DNA of 5,702 bases from an uncultured bacterium (GTDB lineage Bacteria; Pseudomonadota; Alphaproteobacteria; SP197). Below are positions 1 to 5,261 of this stretch, piece after piece. Each line of letters opens with the position of its first letter. Within the stretch, counting starts at the first letter, position 1. Location: contig CALLQH010000335.1 in assembly GCA_938014945.1 (NCBI GenBank), forward strand, positions 1-5,702, written 5' to 3'. The notes beneath the pieces are model-generated. The model was not told the DNA's origin, searched no databases, and was given only the letters and a program-made list of their open reading frames with translations. A program made the position numbers and the translations under genes.

Positions 1-719
1 GCCTTGTCGGTTTCCATCACCGGGCGCAGATCGCCGAAATCGACACCGAAGCGGCGATAGGTGGCGTTGATCGCATCGAGGCTGCCGTGGGTGTAGATCG
101 GCCGGTCGTAACCTGCCTCGCGCAGCAGGCAGAGAATGCGCTGCGCCTTCCCGAGGGTGTAGGCGCCGACCAGCAGGGACCGCTCGGGAAACACCGCACG
201 GGTGTGGAGCAGGCGGGCGATCTCCTCGCGGTCGTCGGGGTGACGAAAGACGGGCAGGGCGAAGGTCGCCTCGGTGATGAAAAGGTCGCAGGGCACGGGT
301 TCGAACGGCGCGCAGGTGGGATCGCGCCGCCGCTTGTAGTCGCCCGAGACGACGATGCGCTCTCCTCTGTGCTCCAGCACCGCCTGGGCGCTGCCCAGCA
401 CATGGCCGGCCGGCCGCAGGGTGATGCTGACCTCACCGACGCGCACCGTCTCGCCGTAGCGCGCCGCCTGGCGCTGGGCGCCCGCGCGGTCGCCGTAGCG
501 GTCCTCCATGATCGCCAGCGTCTCGGCGGTGGCGAGCACATGGTTGTGGCCGGCGCGGGCGTGGTCGGCATGGCCGTGGGTGATGACCGCCCGGTCGATC
601 GCGCGCGTGGGATCGACGAAGAAGCCGCCGGGCTCGCACCACAGGCCGCCCGGCACCGGCAAAAGCCAGTTCGGAGCAGGTTTCGTGCCCCGTCGTTGTT
701 GTTCACCTTTTGTCGCCAT
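1..719 (-). CDS. Ligase-associated DNA damage response exonuclease (metallo-beta-lactamase fold), C-terminus cut by window edge
   Basis: This is a putative metal-dependent DNA exonuclease of the beta-lactamase/beta-CASP-like superfamily, the type encoded beside an ATP-dependent DNA ligase, an Lhr-like helicase and PdeM. The 239 complete codons seen are roughly two-thirds of the family's usual length of about 330 residues; the rest lies left of the window. Visible metal-site motifs are HGHADH at residues 48-53, AGHVLGS at 104-110 (ligand H106) and SGDYKRR at 125-131 (ligand D127). They are followed by the family-like EATFALPVF at 150-158. The N-terminus (GLWCEPGGFFVDPTR, 25-39) also fits the family. 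The ATG at 719-717 is the first possible start, because an in-frame TAG lies two codons upstream at 725-723. No well-spaced Shine-Dalgarno sequence precedes it; AGGG sits only 1 nt away. It is divergent from the helicase gene. The fold and subfamily are confident from motifs; the exact activity is known only by family name. Confidence 0.9.
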   Translation of the reverse strand, partial: MATKGEQQRRGTKPAPNWLLPVPGGLWCEPGGFFVDPTRAIDRAVITHGHADHARAGHNHVLATAETLAIMEDRYGDRAGAQRQAARYGETVRVGEVSITLRPAGHVLGSAQAVLEHRGERIVVSGDYKRRRDPTCAPFEPVPCDLFITEATFALPVFRHPDDREEIARLLHTRAVFPERSLLVGAYTLGKAQRILCLLREAGYDRPIYTHGSLDAINATYRRFGVDFGDLRPVMETDK

Positions 720-723
720 GCCC

Positions 724-729
724 TATGAT
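724..729 (+). promoter_or_regulatory. Candidate -10 element for the helicase gene (leaderless start)
   Basis: TATGAT matches the sigma-70 -10 consensus at five of six bases in an otherwise GC-rich stretch. Its end lies 6 nt before ATG 736, the normal distance to a transcription start, so the message would begin at the start codon. A weak -35 candidate, TTCACC at 702-707, lies 16 nt upstream. The absence of any Shine-Dalgarno sequence before 736 agrees with a leaderless transcript. This is inference from sequence only. Confidence 0.4.
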
Positions 730-730
730 G
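725..730 (-). promoter_or_regulatory. Candidate -10 element for the exonuclease gene
   Basis: On the minus strand CATCAT (four of six consensus bases) ends 5 nt before the exonuclease ATG at 719. A weak -35-like TTGCAG lies at 754-749 with an 18-nt spacer. It occupies almost the same bases as the plus-strand -10, so the two promoters could not be bound at once. The match is weak; support comes mainly from the lack of any other space for a promoter and the lack of a Shine-Dalgarno sequence. Confidence 0.22.
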
Positions 731-735
731 CCGCC

Positions 736-3174
736 ATGTCATCCCTTGCTGCAAGGAACGAAGCTACGCCCTCCCTGCTGCCGCCGGCCTTCGCGGACTG
801 GTTCGCGGCGCGGGGTTGGCAGCCGCGTGTGCACCAGCTTGCGGTGCTGGAAGCCGCGGCCCGGGGTGATTCCTGCCTCGTCATCGCGCCGACCGGCGGC
901 GGCAAGACGCTGGCGGGCTTCCTGCCGAGCCTTGTCGATCTGGCGACCCACGGCGGCGGCAACGGCCTCCACACCCTCTACGTCTCGCCGCTGAAGGCGC
1001 TGACCGTCGACATCAAGCGCAACCTGGAAACACCCGTCGCGGAGATGAAGCTGAAGCTGCGCCTGGAGGCGCGCACCGGCGACACGCCCTCGCACCGCCG
1101 CCAGCGCCAGCGCCGCGATCCCCCCGATATCCTGCTCACGACTCCGGAATCGCTCGCCCTGCTGCTCTCCTACCCGGATGCCGGCCGCATCTTCGGCAAC
1201 CTGCGTTATGTCGTCGCCGACGAACTGCACGCCATGGCCGGTACCAAGCGCGGCGACCAGCTTGCGTTGGGCATGGCCCGCCTCTCGGCGCTGGCGCCGG
1301 GGCACCGCCGGATCGGCCTGTCGGCGACCGTCGCCGAACCGGAGAAGCTGGAGGGTTACCTGGGACCGGCCGGCAAGGTCAGTCGTGTCATCGGCCGCGG
1401 CGGCGTGAAGCCCGATATCCGCATCCTGGTCTCGGGTGAACGGGTACCCTGGGCCGGCCACACGGCGCGCCATGCCTTCGGCGAGCTCTACGACACGATC
1501 CGCGTCAACGAGACGACGCTGGTCTTCGTCAACACCCGCAGCCAGGCCGAGCTGATCTTCCAGGAGCTCTGGAAGCTGAACGAGGACGCCCTGCCCATCG
1601 CGCTGCACCATGGCTCCCTCTCGGTCGAAGGGCGGCGCAAGGTTGAGGCGGCGATGACCCGGGGCGACCTGCGCGCCGTTGTCTGCACCTCGACCCTAGA
1701 CCTCGGCGTCGACTGGGGTGCGGTGGATCTGGTCGTGCAGGTCGGTGCGCCCAAGGGCATCTCGCGCATGCTCCAGAGGATCGGGCGCTCCAACCATCGC
1801 ATGGATGCCCCCAGCCGGGCCCTGCTGGTGCCCGCCAACCGCTTCGAGCTGCTGGAATGCCGCGCCGCCCTGGAGGCGATCGACGCGGGCCGTCTGGACG
1901 GCGCGCCGCGCGAGGAGGGCGGCCTCGACGTGCTCGCCCAGCATATCCTGGGCACCGCCGCGTCCGGGCCCTTCGATCCCGCCGCGCTCTACGAGGAGGT
2001 TGTCAGCGCGCCGCCCTATGCGGGGCTCGACCGCGCGCTGTTCGACCGGGTCGTGGAATACGTCGCCACCGGCGGCTACGCCCTGCGCGCCTACGACCGC
2101 TACAAGCGCCTCTATGCCATGCCCGACGGGCGCCTGCGCATCGCCAACGAGCGCGTCGCCCACCAGTTCCGCATGAACGTCGGCACCATCGTCGAGGAGC
2201 CCATGCTCAAGGTCCGCCGGCGGCGGGGCAGGGAACTTGGCGAGATCGAGGAGTACTACGTCATGGGCCTGGAGCCCGGCGCCACCTTCCTGTTCGCCGG
2301 GCGTATCTGGAAGCTGGAGGGCATCCGCGACAACGAGGTCATCGTCAGCCCGGCCAAGTCCGACACGGCCCAGGTGCCGGTCTATGGCGGCGGCAAGTTT
2401 CCGCCCACGACCAACGTCGCCGAGCACCTGCGCGCCATCATCGCCGATCCGGCGCGCCGCCGCCGTCTGCCGCCCGACGTGCAGGAGTGGCTGCGCATCC
2501 AGGAATACCGTTCCGTCCTGCCGCGTCCCGGCGAACTGCTGGTCGAAACCTTTCCGCGCTCGAAGAAACACTATCTCGTCTGTTATCCCTTCGAGGGCCG
2601 CCCGGCGCACCAGACGTTGGGGATGCTGCTGACCCGGCGCATGCAACGGGAGGGGCTGGGGCCGCTCGGCTTCATGTGCAACGACTACGCGCTGGCGATC
2701 TGGAGCCTGCGCCCGGTCACCAACCCGGATCCGCTGTTCGACGAGGACATGCTGGGCGACGACCTCGAGGAGTGGATGGCCGAATCCAGCCTGCTGAAAC
2801 GCACCTTCCGCAACGTCGGCATCGTCGCCGGGCTGATCGAGCGGCGCCATCCCGGCCGCGAGAAGAACGGCCGCCAGGTGACCTTCTCCTCCGACCTGCT
2901 CTACGACGTGCTGCGCCGCTACGAACCCGACCATGTCCTGCTGCAGGCGACCCGGCGCGAGGCCGCCGGCGGCCTGCTCGACGTGCGCCGCCTGGGCGAC
3001 ATGCTGGCGCGGGTGAAGGGCCGCATTGTCCTGAAGGAGTTGGAACGGGTTTCGCCGCTTGCCGTGCCGATCATGCTGGAGATCAGCAAACAGATGGTCG
3101 GCGGCGATGCCGAGGAGGACCTGCTCGCCGAAGCCGAGGACACGCTTGTCGCCGAAGCCACGAGGCTGCTGTGA
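736..3174 (+). CDS. Ligase-associated DNA damage response DEXH-box helicase (Lhr-core type)
   Basis: This is an ATP-dependent superfamily 2 DNA helicase of the Lhr-core kind, expected to translocate on single-stranded DNA and unwind duplexes during repair. It has 812 residues, normal for this subfamily and much shorter than E. coli Lhr. Motifs in order are Walker A APTGGGKT at 51-58, DELH at 162-165, LSATV at 195-199, LVFVNTRSQAE at 262-272, TSTLDLGVDW at 318-327 and QRIGRSNHR at 347-355. The C-terminal half has the Lhr/DEAD-associated signatures VYGGGKFPPTT (549-559) and HYLVCYPFEGR (612-622). The frame is open upstream to 508, but that part antisenses the exonuclease and is not helicase-like. 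ATG 736 is preferred; ATG 718 (six more residues) is possible. Neither has a Shine-Dalgarno sequence, whereas every downstream gene does. The stop overlaps the pdeM start. Function is confident by family; the start is moderately so. Confidence 0.95.
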   Translation: MSSLAARNEATPSLLPPAFADWFAARGWQPRVHQLAVLEAAARGDSCLVIAPTGGGKTLAGFLPSLVDLATHGGGNGLHTLYVSPLKALTVDIKRNLETPVAEMKLKLRLEARTGDTPSHRRQRQRRDPPDILLTTPESLALLLSYPDAGRIFGNLRYVVADELHAMAGTKRGDQLALGMARLSALAPGHRRIGLSATVAEPEKLEGYLGPAGKVSRVIGRGGVKPDIRILVSGERVPWAGHTARHAFGELYDTIRVNETTLVFVNTRSQAELIFQELWKLNEDALPIALHHGSLSVEGRRKVEAAMTRGDLRAVVCTSTLDLGVDWGAVDLVVQVGAPKGISRMLQRIGRSNHRMDAPSRALLVPANRFELLECRAALEAIDAGRLDGAPREEGGLDVLAQHILGTAASGPFDPAALYEEVVSAPPYAGLDRALFDRVVEYVATGGYALRAYDRYKRLYAMPDGRLRIANERVAHQFRMNVGTIVEEPMLKVRRRRGRELGEIEEYYVMGLEPGATFLFAGRIWKLEGIRDNEVIVSPAKSDTAQVPVYGGGKFPPTTNVAEHLRAIIADPARRRRLPPDVQEWLRIQEYRSVLPRPGELLVETFPRSKKHYLVCYPFEGRPAHQTLGMLLTRRMQREGLGPLGFMCNDYALAIWSLRPVTNPDPLFDEDMLGDDLEEWMAESSLLKRTFRNVGIVAGLIERRHPGREKNGRQVTFSSDLLYDVLRRYEPDHVLLQATRREAAGGLLDVRRLGDMLARVKGRIVLKELERVSPLAVPIMLEISKQMVGGDAEEDLLAEAEDTLVAEATRLL
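744..756. repeat. Perfect 13-bp inverted repeat near the divergent starts
   Basis: CCTTGC at 744-749 and GCAAGG at 751-756 form a perfect dyad around a single T, inside the first codons of the helicase gene and overlapping the candidate exonuclease -35. Its position would suit an operator for either promoter, but one 6-bp-armed dyad is also expected by chance in a sequence this long. Confidence 0.25.
3162..3165 (+). promoter_or_regulatory. Ribosome binding site deciding the pdeM GTG start
   Basis: GAGG lies inside the last codons of the helicase gene, 5 nt before GTG 3171. Together with the GTGA stop/start overlap it supports GTG as the true start and translational coupling. Confidence 0.6.
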
Positions 3175-3899
3175 TCCTCAACGGCGTCACCCTGCAGCCC
3201 GATGTCTCCGGCGGCCTCTACTGGGCCGAGCGCGGCCTGTTCGTCGTCGCCGACATGCATCTGGAAAAGGGCAGTTCCTATGCCGCCAAGGGCCAGCTTC
3301 TGCCGCCCTACGACAGCCGCGCCACCCTGGCGATCCTCAGCGAGGCGCTGGCGCGCCTCAAGCCCGAGGTGGTGATCTGCCTGGGCGACAGCTTCCACGA
3401 CCGCGATGCCGCCCATCGCCTCGATGACGACGCACGCGCCATGCTCGGAGCGCTGGTCGCCGGACGCCACTGGTTCTGGATCGCGGGCAACCACGATCCG
3501 CTGCCGCCCGCCGACCTTGCAGGAAGCTGCGTCGAGGCGCTGGCTGTGGGGCCGCTGGAGTTCCGCCACGAGCCTGCCGCCCGCCCGGCACCAGGCGAGA
3601 TCTGCGGCCATCTCCATCCCTGCGCCACGGTGCGGGTACGGGGCAGGGGCCTGCGGCGCCGCTGCTTCGTCACCGACGGCCGCCGCATGGTGATGCCGGC
3701 CTTCGGCGCCTACACCGGCGGCCTCGACATCTTCGAGCCCGCTCTTTCCGGTCTCTTCCCCGGCGGCTTCGAGACCTGGGTCGTGGGGCGCGAGAAGGTC
3801 CGTCCCGTCAAGCCCGGTCACCTCTCGGTGCCGGCCCGTCTTGCGCACACCAACGGCGCGGGCAAGAGTGCCGCGCCAACGGGAAGGGACCCACGATGA
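3171..3899 (+). CDS. pdeM: Ligase-associated DNA damage response endonuclease PdeM (calcineurin-like metallophosphoesterase)
   Basis: This is a binuclear metallophosphoesterase. The Pseudomonas putida member (MPE) is a manganese-dependent DNA endonuclease, so single-strand or structured DNA cleavage during repair is the likely role. The 242-residue protein shows the full metal-site series: DMH at 28-30, GDSFHD at 72-77, GNHD at 106-109, H133, and GHLHP at 146-150. PAFGAYTGGLDI at 176-187 is typical of the family. No ligand appears to be missing. It starts with GTG at 3171, overlapping the helicase stop as GTGA, with GAGG at 3162-3165 placed 5 nt upstream; the first residues (ILNGVTL) fit family N-termini. 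The frame is open further upstream only as a shadow of the helicase. The last 25-30 residues form a polar, Pro/Ala/Gly-rich tail beyond the conserved fold, and its codons carry the ribosome binding site of the next gene. The stop overlaps that gene's ATG. Confidence 0.93.
   Translation: MILNGVTLQPDVSGGLYWAERGLFVVADMHLEKGSSYAAKGQLLPPYDSRATLAILSEALARLKPEVVICLGDSFHDRDAAHRLDDDARAMLGALVAGRHWFWIAGNHDPLPPADLAGSCVEALAVGPLEFRHEPAARPAPGEICGHLHPCATVRVRGRGLRRRCFVTDGRRMVMPAFGAYTGGLDIFEPALSGLFPGGFETWVVGREKVRPVKPGHLSVPARLAHTNGAGKSAAPTGRDPR
3884..3889 (+). promoter_or_regulatory. Ribosome binding site of the SDR gene, inside the pdeM tail
   Basis: AAGGGA, 6 nt before ATG 3896, lies in the last codons of pdeM. 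It supports initiation at the ATGA overlap rather than at a later Met. Confidence 0.6.
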
Positions 3900-4678
3900 C
3901 CACCGATTACGCCAAGCTGTTCGACCTCTCCGGCCAGGTCGCCATCGTCACCGGGTCGAGCCGGGGGATCGGGCGCGCCATCGCCGAAGGGCTGGCCGCC
4001 CACGGCGCAAGGGTGGTGGTCTCCAGCCGCAAGGCCGAGGGCTGCGAGGAGACCGCCGCTGCCATCCGCAAGGCCGGCGGCGAGGCGCTGGTCATCCCCT
4101 GCAACGTCAGCCACGAGGAGCAGCTTCAGGGCCTGGTCGACCAGACGCTGAAGGCCTGGGGCCGCATCGATTCCCTGTTCTGCAATGCCGCCGCCAACCC
4201 GCACTACGGGCCGTTCCTGGAGATTCCCGACGACATGTACGACAAGACCATGCTGGTCAACGTGCGCAACGTCATGAAGCTCTGCCGCATGGTCGTGCCT
4301 GCGATGCAGGCCCAGGGCGGCGGCTCCATCGTCATCACCTCCTCGACGGGTGCGATCCGCGGCAGCGACCATCTCGGCACCTACTGCCTGACGAAGGCTG
4401 CGGACGTGCAGATGGTGAAGAACCTCGCGGTCTCCCACGGCAAGGACAACATCCGCGCCAACGCCATCCTGCCCGGCCTCGTGAAGACCCATTTTGCCAA
4501 GGCCTTGTGGGACGATCCCGAGCTGCTCGCCGAACAGGAGCGGATCACGCCGCTGGGCCGCATCGGCGAGATCGAGGATCTGGCCGGCATCGCGGTCTAT
4601 CTCGCGTCGCCCGCCGGCCGCTGGACCACGGGCCAGAGCTTCGTCATCGACGGCGGCTGGGCGGTCTTCGGCGAGTAG
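3896..4678 (+). CDS. SDR family oxidoreductase, DHRS4-like
   Basis: This is a 260-residue classical short-chain dehydrogenase/reductase, a cytoplasmic NAD(P)(H)-dependent enzyme interconverting a carbonyl and an alcohol. Visible are the Rossmann motif TGSSRGIG at 19-26, NAAANPHYG at 97-105 in place of the usual NNAG, N122, catalytic S150, the Y163-xxx-K167 pair, and PGLVKTHFAKALW at 193-205. The last two blocks resemble vertebrate DHRS4 (peroxisomal carbonyl/retinal reductase; NAAVNPFFG and PGLIKT), recalled from memory rather than aligned here. Arg45 after the second strand suggests a preference for NADP(H), an inference. The substrate cannot be read from sequence. The gene begins in an ATGA overlap with pdeM, with AAGG at 3884-3887 upstream, so it is probably translated by coupling to the repair genes. 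The C-terminal FVIDGGWAVFGE is a normal SDR ending, so the gene is complete. A 3-oxoacyl-ACP reductase annotation is possible but less specific. Confidence 0.93.
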   Translation: MTTDYAKLFDLSGQVAIVTGSSRGIGRAIAEGLAAHGARVVVSSRKAEGCEETAAAIRKAGGEALVIPCNVSHEEQLQGLVDQTLKAWGRIDSLFCNAAANPHYGPFLEIPDDMYDKTMLVNVRNVMKLCRMVVPAMQAQGGGSIVITSSTGAIRGSDHLGTYCLTKAADVQMVKNLAVSHGKDNIRANAILPGLVKTHFAKALWDDPELLAEQERITPLGRIGEIEDLAGIAVYLASPAGRWTTGQSFVIDGGWAVFGE

Positions 4679-4763
4679 GGGTGGCCCCGCCAGCAGTGCG
4701 GGATTGGCCCTTTCCCGGAGTCCGCGTGGCGGGCTTCCATCGCGTTCCGGCACGGAGCAGGCC
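4679..4763. other. Intergenic gap between the SDR and VOC genes
   Basis: This GC-rich gap contains short dyads (CCCGC 4686-4690 with GCGGG 4698-4702; CCGC 4722-4725 with GCGG 4729-4732) but no T-run, so there is no convincing intrinsic terminator. No clear -35/-10 pair is visible. GGAG at 4754-4757 is the VOC ribosome binding site. Readthrough from the SDR gene is possible. Confidence 0.5.
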
Positions 4764-5201
4764 ATGACGATCAAGAGCAATCCCGACACCTGGTGGATGA
4801 GCACCGAAGACTACGCCGCCCGCATGAAGGGCCTCACCATCAACCTGATGGTGCGCGACGTGGAGGCCTGCGTACCGTTCCATACGCAGGTCCTGGGGGC
4901 GACGGCCGAATTCGTCTGCGTCGATTTCGCCTCCTTCGCCTTCGGCGCGGCGGTCTGGATGCTGCACGCCGACCACACCTACGACCGCCATCCGCTGCAC
5001 CGGATGCTGACCGCCAACCTCGACCGCGGGGTCGGCGCGGAACTGCGCCTCAACGGCCGCGACCCCGACGAAGCCTGCGCGGCGGCGGACCGCCTGGGCT
5101 GCCAGGTGATGGAGCCGGCGACGACCAAGGGACACGGCACGCGCGAGGCCTATATCCTCGATCCCGAGGGTTATCTCTGGGTGCCGACCATCCTGTCGTG
5201 A
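4764..5201 (+). CDS. VOC family protein (glyoxalase/PhnB-like, single domain)
   Basis: This is a 145-residue protein with the paired beta-alpha-beta-beta-beta pattern of the vicinal oxygen chelate superfamily. The first module starts at LTINLMVRDVEACVPFHTQVLG (residues 24-45); the second contains GAELRLNGRDPDEACAAADRLG (91-112) and ends with the hallmark DPEGYLWVPT (133-142). In glyoxalase I-type enzymes a His or Gln on the first strand and a Glu after the DPxG turn bind metal. Here the matching places hold about T25 and V140, which points to the metal-free PhnB-like or binding-protein side of the family. A His-rich loop (H68, H71, H76, H79) is the only obvious potential metal or ligand site. 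ATG 4764 has GGAG at 4754-4757, 6 nt away. The frame is open further upstream but only over the SDR. The substrate is unknown; candidates are isomerase, lyase or small-molecule-binding protein. The N-terminal 22 residues are an extension before the fold. Confidence 0.82.
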   Translation: MTIKSNPDTWWMSTEDYAARMKGLTINLMVRDVEACVPFHTQVLGATAEFVCVDFASFAFGAAVWMLHADHTYDRHPLHRMLTANLDRGVGAELRLNGRDPDEACAAADRLGCQVMEPATTKGHGTREAYILDPEGYLWVPTILS

Positions 5202-5261
5202 TTGCATCGGCGGACGCGGGGCTTTAAACAACCTGTCAGTTCATAGAACAGGAGCCCGCAG
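5202..5261 (+). promoter_or_regulatory. Leader of the HD-domain gene with possible promoter and dyad
   Basis: The only AT-rich patch nearby, TTTAAA at 5223-5228, could be a weak -10 (four of six), with TTGCAT at 5202-5207 as a poor -35 (15-nt spacer). Downstream, GTTC-ATA-GAAC at 5239-5249 is a perfect dyad. CCTGT at 5232-5236 can instead pair with ACAGG at 5248-5252, which would cover the start of the AGGAG ribosome binding site at 5250-5254. Whether either is used is unknown. Confidence 0.3.

Noticed and set aside
701..715. Possible alphaproteobacterial LexA box (GTTC-N7-GTTC) at the divergent junction
   Set aside because: The first half GTTC (701-704) is perfect, but the second half at 712-715 is GTCG, with two mismatches. 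This is too weak to call SOS control.
508..717. N-terminal extension of the helicase frame
   Set aside because: It overlaps the exonuclease antisense and reads as non-homologous Trp/Ala/Ser-rich sequence. Helicase-like sequence begins only after 736.
87..728. 213-codon plus-strand open frame
   Set aside because: It is antisense to the exonuclease, whose motifs (HGHADH, AGHVLGS, SGDY) are clear. Its protein has no recognisable motif and is a GC-rich shadow frame.
17..754. Minus-strand 245-codon frame overlapping the exonuclease
   Set aside because: It is Arg/Pro/Ser-rich out-of-frame translation of the exonuclease, without any family motif.
1696..2934. 412-codon minus-strand open frame inside the helicase gene
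   Set aside because: It lies antisense to helicase C-terminal codons. Long stop-free antisense frames are expected at this GC content, and no domain is visible.
1857..3170. Upstream extension of the pdeM frame
   Set aside because: The translation is low-complexity Arg/Ala/Gly until GTG 3171, and the region codes for the helicase in another frame.
4685..4735. Possible rho-independent terminator after the SDR gene
   Set aside because: Stems are only 4-5 bp and no T-run follows.
4494..4763. Upstream extension of the VOC frame
   Set aside because: It overlaps the SDR out of frame. ATG 4764 has a good ribosome binding site and the family-like protein starts there.
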